A stretch of DNA of 33,329 nt from Sphingobacterium composti (GTDB taxonomy: Bacteria; Bacteroidota; Bacteroidia; Sphingobacteriales; Sphingobacteriaceae): NCBI RefSeq assembly GCF_009829075.1, contig NZ_WUQZ01000029.1:1-33329 (forward strand), read 5' to 3'. The position numbers and the translations under genes were made by a program. The notes beneath the pieces are model-generated. The model did no database searches. It saw nothing but the letters and a program-made list of their open reading frames with translations, and was not told the origin of the DNA. Positions 25,159 through 33,329 of the stretch are shown here, in pieces. The first letter of the stretch is position 1; each line of letters starts with the position of its first letter.

Positions 25159-28100
25159 ATGAAAATATCTGAAATATCGATAAAACGACCTAGTATCATT
25201 TTGGTGTTATTCATCATTTTGACATTGGGTGGTATATTCTCATACTCACAAATGGGGTATGAGTTGATTCCGAAATTTGAAGTGAACGTGATTACAGTGC
25301 AAACTGTTTATCCTGGAGCTTCACCTACGGAAGTAGAAAATACGGTGACAAAGAAAATTGAAGATGCTGTCGCTTCATTAGAAATGGTGAAGAAAATCGA
25401 GTCTACTTCAATGGAAAATGTCTCGGTCGTGATGATTACGCTGAATAATGGTGCGGATGTCAATTTCTTATTAACCGATGCACAGCGTAAGATCAACTCG
25501 ATTTTGAATGATTTGCCAGATGACGTGAACGCACCGTCCTTGAATAAATTCTCTTTGGATGATGTGGCTATCATGAGTTTGGCTGTTACATCCAATTTGT
25601 CGGAAAAAGAACTTTATGACTTATTGGATTCAAAGATTCAACCAGTTTTCGCACGTGTGAATGGTGTGGCTAAGGTTGATATGATTGGTGGAGAAGAGCG
25701 TGAAATTCAAGTGAAAGTTGATCCTACGAAAATCGAAGGGTATGGACTTTCTTTGTCAGCTGTTCAGCAAGCAATTGCATCATCAAATTTGGATTTCCCA
25801 ACAGGTAATGTTGCTTCACAACAAAGTAGAACAACTATTCGTCTTGCTGGTAAAGTCACAACTATAGATGAGTTGCGTAATTTGCCAATAACAACGCCTG
25901 CTGGTATTACAATATTCTTGCGTGATATCGCAGATATACAGGATGGTGTAACAGAGATTGAAAAGATAGCTCGTGTGGATCGCAAAAACACGATTATGCT
26001 ACAAGTTTTCAAACAATCTGACGCCAATGCAGTAGCAGTTTCTGAATTAGTAAGAAAAACTATCGCTGACTATGATAAAGATGGAAATCTAATAGGAGGT
26101 ATTGAGAAAGATTATACAGCGCAAGGTATTAAGATTGATGTAGCAAACGATTCGTCAGAATTTACTTTGAAAGCTGCTAGTAACGTAATCTTTGACTTGG
26201 TGTTGGCGATTGTATTGGTAGGTTTCATCATGTTGTTCTTTTTGCACTCGCTACGTAATGCTGCGATTACAATGGTTGCCATTCCGTTATCACTTATTGG
26301 TACTTTCATTGGATTGTACTTAATGGGGTATACGTTGAATCTAATGTCTTTATTAGGTTTGTCTTTGGTAGTAGGTATATTGGTGGATGATGCGATTGTG
26401 GTAATTGAGAATATTCACCGCCATATGGAAATGGGTAAAAACAAGGTGCGTGCTGCTTACGACGGTGCTGCTGAAATTGGTTTTACCGTTGTGGCGATTA
26501 CATTGGTAATTGTTGTTGTGTTCTTACCTATCGCGATGTCTACAGGATTGGTTGCTAATATCTTGGCTCAATTCTGTGTTACCGTAATTATTTCCACATT
26601 ACTATCATTATTAGTTTCCTTTACATTAGTGCCTTGGTTGTACTCACGCTTTGGAAAACTAGAACATATCAATAAGTATTCTTTCTTCGGGAAAATTATT
26701 CATGGATTTGAATCTGGATTAGATGCATTCACGCACAAGATTTCGGACATCTTGAGATGGGCTTTGAAAAATTGGATTAATAAGGCATTAACGTTGATCA
26801 TATCCATTGTACTATTTGCTGGTTCTATCGCATTAGTTGCAATGGGTTATGTTGGTTCAGATTTCTTCCCGTCATCGGATAGAGGAGAATTCATGTTGCA
26901 ATTTGAATTAGAGAAGGATGCGACATTAGAACGTACAAACGCTTTAGTTCGTCAAGCAGAAGATATTTTAGCAAATAAAGCTGAAGTTAAAAAGACAATT
27001 ACTACTGTTGGACAATCTTCGGATGGAGGTATGAGTGCAGCTACTGGATCACGTTATAAAGCAGAGATTCACGTTATCATGACGGATGAGGCTAAAAAAG
27101 TGACTGATTCAAAAGTGTTTGCTGTGAATCTTCGTAATGAAATGTTGCCTCTTTTGATTGGTGCAAAAATCAAGTCTGTGCCAATGGGTATCATGGGGCC
27201 AGAACAAGCTCCTTTGAAATTAACAATCATCGGTTCTACGATTGAAGATGCACAAGAGTTTGCTTTACAAGCAGCTGATTTATTGAGAGAAGTACCAGGT
27301 AGTAGAGATGTTAAACTGACTTCTGAATCTGGTAATCCTGAGATTAGTGTACAAGTGGATCGTGAGAAAATGACTTCATTAGGGTTGAATGTAGCTTCTG
27401 TAGGTATGACTATGCAAACAGCATTCTCGGGTAATACAGATAACAAATTCCGTGCTGGAGATAGTGAGTATGATATTAACATTCAATTTGATGACAAAGG
27501 TCGTTCGAATTTAGATGACGTTAAAAACTTGAAATTTATTAATAATTCAGGTCAATCAATTTCCTTAGATCAATTTGCTACTGTAGAATATAGTTCAGGT
27601 CCTACATTGTTAGAAAGACGTGATAAGTCGCCTGCTGTTTCGGTACAAGGTGGTGTAATCGGCCGACCTACAGGTACGATTGCTACGGAATGGGAGGAGA
27701 AATTTTCAAAATTACCACGTAAAGCAGGTGTAACATACGTTTGGGGTGGTAATATGGAAAACCAATCCGAAGGTTTTGGCACGTTAGGAATAGCTTTGAT
27801 CGCTTCTATCTTATTGGTATACTTAGTTATGGTTGCATTATATGACAACTTTGCGACACCATTTGTAGTATTGTTCTCTATTCCATTATCATTTATTGGT
27901 GCCTTATTATTCTTGGCATTAACAAATCAATCCTTAAACATTTTTACAATTTTAGGTATCATCATGTTGATTGGTTTGGTGGCGAAGAATGCGATTATGT
28001 TAGTCGATTTTGCTAATCACCGCAAAGAAGAAGGTTTTAATACGCATGATGCCTTAGTAGCGGCCAACCATGCGCGTCTTCGTCCTATCTTGATGACGAC

Positions 28101-28353
28101 AATTGCGATGGTGTTTGGTATGATTCCTATTGCAATGGCGACCGGTGATGGTGCGGATATGAATAGGGGTCTAGCAATTGTAATTATTGGTGGTTTATTG
28201 TCTTCGATGTTCTTGACTTTGGTGGTAGTACCAGTAGTCTATTCATTAATGGATAGTATAAAACGTCGTTTGAGTAAAGGTGAACCTACTGATTATACAG
28301 CTGAAATGGTTGCTGACTATGTTCCTAACGAACATTATGTTGAGAAACATTAA
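25159..28353 (+). CDS. RND efflux pump, HAE1-type inner membrane transporter
   Basis: 1064 residues, full length. Twelve membrane segments in two halves, each with a large periplasmic loop. The start MKISEISIKRPSIILVLFII and YPGASPTEVENTVTKKIEDA are typical of AcrB/MdtB relatives. TM4 carries the proton-relay pair in VVGILVDDAIVVIENIHRHM, and TM10-11 has GLVAKNAIMLVDFANHRKEE with the partner Lys. NHARLRPILMTTIAMVFGMI is the family box near TM11. It exports drugs or other amphiphilic compounds using proton influx; the substrate is unknown. It ends the TetR-TolC-MFP-RND operon before a strong terminator. Confidence 0.96.
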   Translation: MKISEISIKRPSIILVLFIILTLGGIFSYSQMGYELIPKFEVNVITVQTVYPGASPTEVENTVTKKIEDAVASLEMVKKIESTSMENVSVVMITLNNGADVNFLLTDAQRKINSILNDLPDDVNAPSLNKFSLDDVAIMSLAVTSNLSEKELYDLLDSKIQPVFARVNGVAKVDMIGGEEREIQVKVDPTKIEGYGLSLSAVQQAIASSNLDFPTGNVASQQSRTTIRLAGKVTTIDELRNLPITTPAGITIFLRDIADIQDGVTEIEKIARVDRKNTIMLQVFKQSDANAVAVSELVRKTIADYDKDGNLIGGIEKDYTAQGIKIDVANDSSEFTLKAASNVIFDLVLAIVLVGFIMLFFLHSLRNAAITMVAIPLSLIGTFIGLYLMGYTLNLMSLLGLSLVVGILVDDAIVVIENIHRHMEMGKNKVRAAYDGAAEIGFTVVAITLVIVVVFLPIAMSTGLVANILAQFCVTVIISTLLSLLVSFTLVPWLYSRFGKLEHINKYSFFGKIIHGFESGLDAFTHKISDILRWALKNWINKALTLIISIVLFAGSIALVAMGYVGSDFFPSSDRGEFMLQFELEKDATLERTNALVRQAEDILANKAEVKKTITTVGQSSDGGMSAATGSRYKAEIHVIMTDEAKKVTDSKVFAVNLRNEMLPLLIGAKIKSVPMGIMGPEQAPLKLTIIGSTIEDAQEFALQAADLLREVPGSRDVKLTSESGNPEISVQVDREKMTSLGLNVASVGMTMQTAFSGNTDNKFRAGDSEYDINIQFDDKGRSNLDDVKNLKFINNSGQSISLDQFATVEYSSGPTLLERRDKSPAVSVQGGVIGRPTGTIATEWEEKFSKLPRKAGVTYVWGGNMENQSEGFGTLGIALIASILLVYLVMVALYDNFATPFVVLFSIPLSFIGALLFLALTNQSLNIFTILGIIMLIGLVAKNAIMLVDFANHRKEEGFNTHDALVAANHARLRPILMTTIAMVFGMIPIAMATGDGADMNRGLAIVIIGGLLSSMFLTLVVVPVVYSLMDSIKRRLSKGEPTDYTAEMVADYVPNEHYVEKH

Positions 28354-28378
28354 TATTAAGTTTAATAAATCTATAGGG

Positions 28379-28405
28379 AAGGAGGGCGAAAGCTCTCCTT
28401 TTTTT
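28379..28405 (+). terminator. Rho-independent terminator of the efflux operon
   Basis: Stem GGAGGGC (28381-28387) / GCTCTCC (28392-28398) with a GAAA loop and one G-T pair, followed by seven T residues. It lies 27 nt behind the RND stop. Confidence 0.9.
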
Positions 28406-28468
28406 GTCTGTATTTCATTTAGTTATTCAATTTATTCCATTTATTTAGTATATTAAACAATAAAAATT

Positions 28469-28499
28469 TTGATAATAAGGGGCTTTATTACTATATTTG
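28469..28499 (+). promoter_or_regulatory. Promoter of tRNA-Arg
   Basis: TTG (28469-28471), a 20-nt spacer, then TATATTTG (28492-28499), an exact fit to the Bacteroidota -33/-7 consensus, 43 nt upstream of the tRNA. Confidence 0.75.
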
Positions 28500-28542
28500 C
28501 AACACCAAAACGGAAAAGGCTATGCCAGAAGTGATGGTTGAA

Positions 28543-28616
<74 letters not shown>

Positions 28617-28628
28617 CTTAGTTAACTG

Positions 28629-28660
28629 AAAGCCTAATTCACATAAGGATTAGGCTTTTT
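28629..28660 (+). terminator. Terminator of tRNA-Arg
   Basis: Stem AAAGCCTAAT (28629-28638) / ATTAGGCTTT (28649-28658), 10-nt loop, with further T residues after it. It stands between the tRNA and adk, so adk needs its own promoter or read-through. Confidence 0.85.
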
Positions 28661-28690
28661 ATTTTGTCACAAAATAAACATAATCAAACT

Positions 28691-29266
28691 ATGCTAAACC
28701 TTGTATTATTCGGTCCTCCGGGAGCAGGAAAAGGAACTCAATCAGAAAAACTTATTGCTAAATACAATTTAGTACATATTTCTACAGGAGATATATTTCG
28801 TGCTCATATCAAGGATCAAACGGAATTAGGTAAACAAGTAAGCCAAATCATTGCAGATGGCAATTTGGTTCCTGATTCAATCACTATTGCGATGTTGGAA
28901 GAAGAAATCAAAAAGAACCCGTTAGCAACAGGTTTTATTTTTGATGGTTTCCCACGTACAGTAGCACAAGCAGAAGCATTAGACGCATTTTTGGACAGTA
29001 TAGATACTTCAATTTCCGGTGTGGTGGCTTTGGATGTGACAGAGGAAGAGTTGACGCAACGTATCGCTAAACGCCAAGAGATCTCAGGTCGTGCGGATGA
29101 TGCAGCTGATAAATTGCAAAAACGTATTGAAGAGTATTTTAGTAAAACTATTCACGTATTACCATACTACGAAGCGCAAGGAAAATTGACTAAAGTAAAT
29201 GGTATTGGTGAGATCGAAACTATCTTTGGTGAATTGTCAGCAGTAATCGATAGTTACCAAGCATAA
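28691..29266 (+). CDS. adk: Adenylate kinase
   Basis: 191 residues from the ATG at 28691; the frame opens at a TTG at 28664 that lies next to the tRNA terminator, so the later start is preferred. P-loop FGPPGAGKGTQSEKL (residues 7-21), NMP-binding STGDIFRAHI, the FIFDGFPRTVAQAEAL block and a short LID (KRQEISGRADDAADKLQKRI) without zinc-binding cysteines. It interconverts ATP + AMP and two ADP in the cytoplasm. obg follows 25 nt downstream and is probably cotranscribed. Confidence 0.96.
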   Translation: MLNLVLFGPPGAGKGTQSEKLIAKYNLVHISTGDIFRAHIKDQTELGKQVSQIIADGNLVPDSITIAMLEEEIKKNPLATGFIFDGFPRTVAQAEALDAFLDSIDTSISGVVALDVTEEELTQRIAKRQEISGRADDAADKLQKRIEEYFSKTIHVLPYYEAQGKLTKVNGIGEIETIFGELSAVIDSYQA

Positions 29267-29291
29267 AAATATAAATCAGTAATAATACAAT

Positions 29292-30293
29292 ATGGCTCAA
29301 GGTTCGAATTTTGTTGATTATGTAAAAGTGTGTTGTCGTTCGGGACATGGTGGGGCAGGTTCTGCACATTTGCATCGCGATAAAACGACTATGAAAGGTG
29401 GGCCAGATGGTGGTGATGGTGGACGTGGAGGTCATATTATCCTCAAAGGTTCATCACAACATTGGACATTATTGCACTTAAAATATAGAAAGCATATCAT
29501 TGCTGCAGACGGAGAGCGTGGTGGATCTGCATTGCGAACAGGAGCGACTGGGAGGGACGAAATATTAGAAGTTCCACTAGGTACAGTTGCTAAGGATGCG
29601 GAAACAGGTGAAGTTATTTTTGAAATTACCGAAGATGGTGAAACAAAAATCTTAACTCCTGGAGGAAAAGGCGGATTGGGAAATAATAATTTCAAGTCCG
29701 CTACTCAGCAAACGCCTCGATTTGCACAGCCTGGAATGCCTGGTCAGGAGCGATGGGTGATATTAGAGCTCAAAGTATTAGCTGATGTAGGATTGGTAGG
29801 TTTTCCAAACGCGGGTAAGTCTACTTTGCTATCTGTAGTATCAGCAGCTAAGCCAGAGATTGCTAATTATCCATTTACGACGCTTGTGCCTAATTTGGGT
29901 ATCGTGGGCTACCGTGACAACAAATCTTTCGTGATGGCGGATATTCCGGGTATTATCGAAGGTGCATCGCAGGGCAAAGGATTAGGATATCGTTTCTTGA
30001 GACATATCGAACGAAATTCGGTATTATTATTTATGGTGCCTGCAGATACAGATCGTACGATTGAGGAAGAATACAATATTTTGCTGAATGAGTTGAAGGA
30101 GTACAATCCTGAAATGTTAGCAAAACCACGTTTGTTGGCGATCACAAAATCGGATATGTTGGATGAGGAATTAGAAGAAGAAATGAAGGCGCAATTGCCA
30201 GCAGCTATTCCTTATATTTTTATCTCATCAGTTGCGGGTAAGAATATCACCCAACTGAAAGATATGCTTTGGAAAGCTATCAACGAGCAGTAA
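29292..30293 (+). CDS. obg: GTPase Obg/CgtA
   Basis: 333 residues. The N-terminal Obg fold (residues about 4-160) is glycine-rich: [32 protein letters not shown] and [15 protein letters not shown]. The G domain (about 165-333) has G1 [14 protein letters not shown]3 [17 protein letters not shown]4 TKSD and G5 SSVAGKN. The C-terminal OCT domain found in some Obg proteins is missing, as is usual for this phylum. It binds ribosomes, mainly the large subunit, and is essential in most bacteria. Confidence 0.97.
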   Translation: MAQGSNFVDYVKVCCRSGHGGAGSAHLHRDKTTMKGGPDGGDGGRGGHIILKGSSQHWTLLHLKYRKHIIAADGERGGSALRTGATGRDEILEVPLGTVAKDAETGEVIFEITEDGETKILTPGGKGGLGNNNFKSATQQTPRFAQPGMPGQERWVILELKVLADVGLVGFPNAGKSTLLSVVSAAKPEIANYPFTTLVPNLGIVGYRDNKSFVMADIPGIIEGASQGKGLGYRFLRHIERNSVLLFMVPADTDRTIEEEYNILLNELKEYNPEMLAKPRLLAITKSDMLDEELEEEMKAQLPAAIPYIFISSVAGKNITQLKDMLWKAINEQ

Positions 30294-30364
30294 AAAAGAT
30301 GCAAATTTACTGCTTTAAGAATCAGTAAGTTTGCTTTAAAATACCAGAAAAAATGCAAAATAGT

Positions 30365-30394
30365 TTGCAGAAACGCATGAAATAGCTATCTTTG
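30365..30394 (+). promoter_or_regulatory. Promoter of tRNA-Lys
   Basis: TTG (30365-30367), exactly 19 nt, then TATCTTTG (30387-30394), a full match to the Bacteroidota promoter consensus, 40 nt upstream of the tRNA. Confidence 0.75.
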
Positions 30395-30434
30395 CATCAC
30401 TTCAAACAACGAAGGATAATTCGAAAAGAATTAG

Positions 30435-30507
30435 GATTCCGTAGCTCAGCTGGTAGAGCAATACACTTTTAATGTATGGGTCCTGGGTTCGAATCCCAGC
30501 GGGATCA
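30435..30507 (+). tRNA. tRNA-Lys (anticodon TTT)
   Basis: 73 nt. Acceptor stem GATTCCG/CGGGATC with discriminator A, D-arm AGCTCAGCTGGTAGAGC, anticodon stem ATACA/TGTAT with loop CTTTTAA (anticodon TTT), T-arm with GGGTTCGAATCCC. CCA is not encoded. The antisense strand is read by the end of the serine recombinase frame, so the tRNA marks the edge of a mobile element. Confidence 0.97.
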
Positions 30508-32044
30508 CTTCTTGGGACAAGTCTAAAAATGATAGACTTGTCCCATTTTTTTTGTCTTGTAACCTACTGTTATTCTGGTAGATAAGAGCAATCGCAGAAT
30601 TTAGTCTCGGAGTTCGATGTCGTGTTCCGTCAAATTCCAAAAAATCGGGGAACATCGAACTCACTATAAGCCTTTTTTCCTCAATATCGCCGTTTTCATA
30701 GCGTCTATCAATGTTTGCGACCTTTTTTAAGGTAGATGCAACTAAATCCTTAATCTCTGTTCCGACCACTGCCAAGTCATTTAATCTTCGTTCCAATACC
30801 TCAATCTTTCCTTTGGTCAGTTTCTTTACTTCTTGAAAATCATCGTCTGCCATTTCTCCGTCCGCATTCTTTAAAAGTGCATTTTGATAGCGTTTATTCA
30901 GCGCATTAATCTCATCTATGATATTTGTCCGATCGGTATTTTGGGTTTTGGTTTTGTTATTGAAATCTTTTATAAATGCCTCAATAAACACATCGACCAT
31001 TCCCTCTTTTGGTGATAGATGCCGTAATTGCTTTATGAAAGCCTCATTGACAATTTCGGCTTTAAATCGTGTTCCACAGGAGGATATACAATGATAATAG
31101 TAATAGTAATTTCCCATTTTACCTTTTGATGCGCTCCCTGTGAGCATCCTATCGCACTTAGGGTTAGGGCATTTAATAAACCCTCTAAGTGGTAAGTTTT
31201 CAATGGACACTATCTTAGGTTTTATTTTCCTTTTTCTACCATCGAGAACATCTTGCACATCGTCAAACAGTTTTTCACTAATTAACGGCTCGTGTTGTCC
31301 AGTAACTAAAAAACCTTTTTCCTCTTTGTAGGGCGGAACGAATATTTTACCACAGTATAGCGGGTTTCGTATCGCTAACCAAAAATTGTTTTTACTGAAC
31401 CTGGCTCTTCCTTTTGCTTTCTCCCTAACCATCTTCCAAATCTGTTCGGTATTGAAACTGTTGGAAGCGATTTGCTCAAATGCCCATTTTAGTAACGGAG
31501 CTTCAAAGTCATGCGGGGCAATGTATTTCTTTTTGTCCTCTGTTATCTTATTGACATACCCCAATGGAGCAACCCCCATATATCGACCCTCCTTTCTTGC
31601 CCTCCGCATCCCGTGAAAAATATTCAATGCACGCCTGTCGTTTTCCACTTCCGGTGAAGCGAGATAGAATGCAAGCATGATTTTGTTTTCGGGAATGCTG
31701 AGGTCTAAGGGCTGTTCTATTGCCATAGGTTCAACCCCAAATGCCTTTAATTGGTTAATCATTTGATAAGCATCTCCAGCGTTTCTACTGAATCTATCCC
31801 ATTTAGTGAACAGAACTATCGAACCAGTTCTATTGTATTTGTTTTTGCGCAGAGTGGATAAAAATTTTTGCCATTCTGGACGTTGGAAAGATTTAGCTGA
31901 ATGGTCTTCTATGTACACATTTCTTATCGGAATACCTTTAATTTCACAATATTTTCTTAGCCTTTCTTCTTGGTCACGTTGCGAATACCCCTTGTCCGCT
32001 TGCTCGTCTGTCGATACACGTATGTATAAATCTGCCTTTCTCAT
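30446..32044 (-). CDS. Large serine recombinase of an integrated mobile element
   Basis: 532 residues. The resolvase domain (1 to about 150) has the nucleophile Ser11 in LYIRVSTDEQADKGYS and WDRFSRNAGDAY near 82-93. The recombinase domain (about 155-270) includes APLGYV and NNFWLAIRNPLYCGKI. A zinc ribbon uses Cys292, Cys297, Cys319 and Cys323. A coiled coil (about 375-430) and a C-terminal segment follow. Residues from about 500 are encoded by the tRNA-Lys terminator hairpin, and 513-532 (IPLGFEPRTHTLKVYCSTS) by the antisense of the tRNA itself. It integrates and excises the element; the last about 30 residues probably come from host DNA at the junction. A 53-residue gene lies just upstream. 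Confidence 0.93.
   Translation of the reverse strand: MRKADLYIRVSTDEQADKGYSQRDQEERLRKYCEIKGIPIRNVYIEDHSAKSFQRPEWQKFLSTLRKNKYNRTGSIVLFTKWDRFSRNAGDAYQMINQLKAFGVEPMAIEQPLDLSIPENKIMLAFYLASPEVENDRRALNIFHGMRRARKEGRYMGVAPLGYVNKITEDKKKYIAPHDFEAPLLKWAFEQIASNSFNTEQIWKMVREKAKGRARFSKNNFWLAIRNPLYCGKIFVPPYKEEKGFLVTGQHEPLISEKLFDDVQDVLDGRKRKIKPKIVSIENLPLRGFIKCPNPKCDRMLTGSASKGKMGNYYYYYHCISSCGTRFKAEIVNEAFIKQLRHLSPKEGMVDVFIEAFIKDFNNKTKTQNTDRTNIIDEINALNKRYQNALLKNADGEMADDDFQEVKKLTKGKIEVLERRLNDLAVVGTEIKDLVASTLKKVANIDRRYENGDIEEKRLIVSSMFPDFLEFDGTRHRTPRLNSAIALIYQNNSRLQDKKNGTSLSFLDLSQEVIPLGFEPRTHTLKVYCSTS
30513..30553. terminator. Strong terminator hairpin behind tRNA-Lys
   Basis: A perfect 13-bp stem TGGGACAAGTCTA (30513-30525) / TAGACTTGTCCCA (30533-30545), 7-nt loop, then eight T residues. 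It terminates the tRNA transcript. It also lies inside the serine recombinase frame. Confidence 0.9.
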
Positions 32045-32070
32045 TACAACAGTTTTCCTTGTTCATTATA

Positions 32071-32232
32071 TTAAAGTTTTCCTCTTAGATATTGGTTAAC
32101 TGCAATGTAAGCTATCTTATTTACAAATTCCAAAATGGCTTGGGCTTCCTCCAAATCGACTTCTGTTCCTTTCTTTTTCAAGATTTGCTTAACTCTTTCG
32201 GGTGTTAACTCTTTCGTTTTGCCTTTCTCCAT
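32071..32232 (-). CDS. 53-residue protein accompanying the serine recombinase
   Basis: A small gene read from the ATG at 32232: MEKGKTKELTPERVKQILKK, then GTEVDLEEAQAILEFVNKIA and YIAVNQYLRGKL. The pattern LTPExVxxxLxxxGxxVxxEEAxxILxFxxxxAxIAVxQYL is one I recognise in small proteins encoded next to recombinases and other mobile-element genes of Bacteroidota. It appears helical, basic at the N-terminus, and may be a DNA-binding or directionality factor, though that is a guess. It ends 26 nt before the recombinase start, so the two are probably one operon. It is shorter than the usual ORF cutoff and easily missed. Confidence 0.75.
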   Translation of the reverse strand: MEKGKTKELTPERVKQILKKKGTEVDLEEAQAILEFVNKIAYIAVNQYLRGKL

Positions 32233-32891
32233 ACTCAACTCTTTTTTGCTTGTTAATCGTGCAGATCAATCTGCTTAATCAAACTTATCGAGTTGATGGA
32301 AAGAGGATTACAATGTGTCCTTTCACTGAATTACTTGGCTTGGATTGGCTCGAACTGATTTGAAGCCATATGCACATTTACGGCATTCGCTCCGCTACTG
32401 ACCGCAAAAAAGCTTATGGCTATGATTGGGAACAGGAGATTGAAGATGTCGTTACACCGATTGGGCTATTCCACTCCAAACTTCAATCACCTGTAGCCGT
32501 ACTAAGAGGTATTAAATTTTTTCTGAACCATTTCCCAAATGCTATCCTCACTACTTCCACAATTGATTTTAATGTAAAAATCGAGTATCCCTGTTGTTCA
32601 GGTTTCATGGAGCAAAGGTATGTCCGTGTTCTTAACGCAGGCAAAAGGTTAAGACAAGTTTGAAAAAAAAATCTCCACCTATGGGTAGTATTTTTTCCAA
32701 AACCTTGTACCTGCTAAACACTAACCTTTGATGCTCCAGAAACGAAACACAGCACACTCCGGCTCTTTACACGAATAAAAAAAATGTCAGGCATGAGGAT
32801 TATAAGCATTGGAAATAGTATTGAAACAAAACAACAGCACCACCTCTCATTGCCGAATAAATCAAAAAAATTAATTCAAAACGGTAAAGAA
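32233..32891. other. 659-nt region without a convincing gene
   Basis: Between the recombinase operon and ardA. A 97-codon plus-strand frame (32370-32663) has no recognisable domain or clear start context. A 41-codon minus-strand frame (KPEQQGYSIFTLKSIVEVVR, then a basic end) overlaps it and is no better supported. The promoters of both flanking units must lie here. It could also contain the element's transfer or control signals. Confidence 0.4.
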
Positions 32892-33245
32892 ATGACACAG
32901 CAAATAAACACATCGGAAGCAAGAGTATATGTCGGCACATACGCAAAATATAATGACGGTTCAATCTTCGGGGAATGGTTAACGCTATCCGACTATGCGG
33001 ACAAAAAAGAGTTTTACACGGCTTGCAGGGAGTTACACAATGACGAGGCAGACCCCGAATTTATGTTCCAAGATTACGAGAATATCCCGAACGGCTTAAT
33101 CGGAGAATATTGGATAAGCGACAGCATATTTGACGTTTTAGAGGCTTTGGAAGACATGGACGAGAGCCGAAAAGAGGCATTTCTAATATGGTGCAACAAT
33201 GGACTGGAGTTGCTACCTTTGAGTGGAGACAGATTTAAAAAATAA
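32892..33245 (+). CDS. ardA: Antirestriction protein ArdA, C-terminally truncated
   Basis: I take the ATG at 32892 (MTQQINTSEARVYVGTYAKY); the frame opens at 32784 but the extra 36 residues are unlike the family. Clear ArdA marks: EARVYVGTYAKYNDGSIFGE, then WLTLSDYADKKEFYTACREL, LHNDEADPEFMFQDYENIP and LIGEYWISDSIFDVLEALED. ArdA mimics DNA and blocks type I restriction enzymes, protecting incoming mobile DNA. Homologs have about 165-180 residues; this frame gives 118 and similarity stops at WCNN near 33200. The last 14 residues seem to come from an inserted IS, so the protein lacks its second half and is probably inactive. Confidence 0.85.
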   Translation: MTQQINTSEARVYVGTYAKYNDGSIFGEWLTLSDYADKKEFYTACRELHNDEADPEFMFQDYENIPNGLIGEYWISDSIFDVLEALEDMDESRKEAFLIWCNNGLELLPLSGDRFKK

Positions 33246-33329
33246 AGAATTAAATTTGTTAACATATGGCACGAGTATTTGAAGAATCTTTTAAAATCAT
33301 GGCAGTTGAATTATCCTGTATAAAAGGAT
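33200..33329 (+). mobile_element. Left end of an IS3-family insertion sequence (partial)
   Basis: ArdA similarity ends at about 33199, and an IS3-type orfA starts at 33266, the usual distance from an IS left end. The element would begin with TGGACTGGAG (33200) or TGGAGTTGC (33205), matching the TG start common in this family. The inverted repeat cannot be confirmed because the right end is outside the window. Confidence 0.6.
33266..33329 (+). CDS. IS3-family transposase OrfA, N-terminus (3' partial)
   Basis: The first 21 residues, MARVFEESFKIMAVELSCIK then G, match the N-terminus of IS3/IS150-type OrfA proteins (pattern xxFxxxFKxxAVELxxxKG), which begin an HTH domain that binds the IS ends. 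The gene runs out of the window. It lies just downstream of the point where ardA similarity breaks off. Confidence 0.7.
   Translation, partial: MARVFEESFKIMAVELSCIKG

Larger units (their letters stand above)
30508..33329. mobile_element. Integrated element beside tRNA-Lys (left end; continues beyond the window)
   Basis: The stretch begins next to tRNA-Lys and holds a serine recombinase, its small companion gene, ardA and an IS3-type insertion, with no core genes. The exact left boundary is not visible; it probably lies between the tRNA terminator (30513-30553) and about 30620. ArdA genes are typical of conjugative or mobilisable elements. The right end is outside the window. Confidence 0.75.

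Noticed and set aside
28664..28690. TTG start adding nine residues to adenylate kinase
   Set aside because: Adenylate kinases begin directly before the first beta strand (MLNLVLFGPPG), and the TTG sits beside the tRNA-Arg terminator.
32370..32663. 97-codon plus-strand reading frame between the recombinase operon and ardA
   Set aside because: Composition and start context are unconvincing and no family is recognised; mentioned only as part of the intergenic region.

Overview
The window looks like a chromosome segment of a Bacteroidota bacterium, probably from the Sphingobacteriaceae (a Sphingobacterium- or Pedobacter-like organism). The base composition is AT-rich. Several genes sit behind the Bacteroidota promoter type (TTG, about 19-20 nt, then TAnnTTTG), and Shine-Dalgarno sequences are rare. 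The gene set fits too: a small TonB-dependent receptor, DoxD/DoxA fusion, DUF4180, DUF1801 and a Nudix/winged-helix regulator. The genus is an inference.

Layout. (1) 1-267 is the 3' end of a group II intron: the maturase C-terminus, then domains V and VI. It sits directly behind the stop codon of a DUF4180 gene and points the opposite way. (2) 268-7749 is a run of small, mostly unrelated accessory genes, nearly all on the minus strand: DUF4180, SRPBCC, DHFR-like, MmcQ/YjbR, DUF1801, DoxD/DoxA, a small lipoprotein, GNAT, a membrane protein, an AraC regulator and an aldo/keto reductase. The part from 4.1 to 6.7 kb is decayed: two gene remnants back to back, a frameshifted membrane protein and a frameshifted AraC gene. 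(3) A tyrosine recombinase at 8035-9114 is divergent from this run and has an IntI-like C-terminal ending, which gives an integron-like layout. Real attC sites are not evident.

(4) 9133-14552 holds an Lrp/AsnC regulator translationally coupled to an EamA exporter, a divergent FAD/Fe-S D-lactate-type dehydrogenase (GlcD-GlcF fusion) and a lipoprotein. (5) 14631-18089 holds a MocR-type regulator and a divergent TonB-dependent receptor. A 14-bp direct repeat between them is a likely operator. (6) 18243-21089 is a tight glycolytic operon, pfkA - sugar-kinase-like gene - gapA, with a divergent Nudix-type regulator (21322-21978) upstream. (7) 22109-28353 is a complete RND efflux operon: TetR regulator, TolC-like outer membrane factor, membrane fusion protein and HAE1-type pump.

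(8) 28543-30507 is core: tRNA-Arg(ACG), adk, obg and tRNA-Lys(TTT). (9) From about 30508 to the right edge lies a mobile element beside tRNA-Lys. It carries a large serine recombinase whose reading frame runs into the antisense strand of the tRNA, a 53-residue companion protein, and an ardA antirestriction gene that appears to be cut by an IS3-family insertion at the window edge.

The points most worth checking are the integron-like recombinase/accessory-gene arrangement, the degenerate sugar kinase inside the glycolysis operon, the MocR protein that seems to lack its PLP lysine, its direct-repeat operator, and the recombinase gene that spans its own attachment junction.
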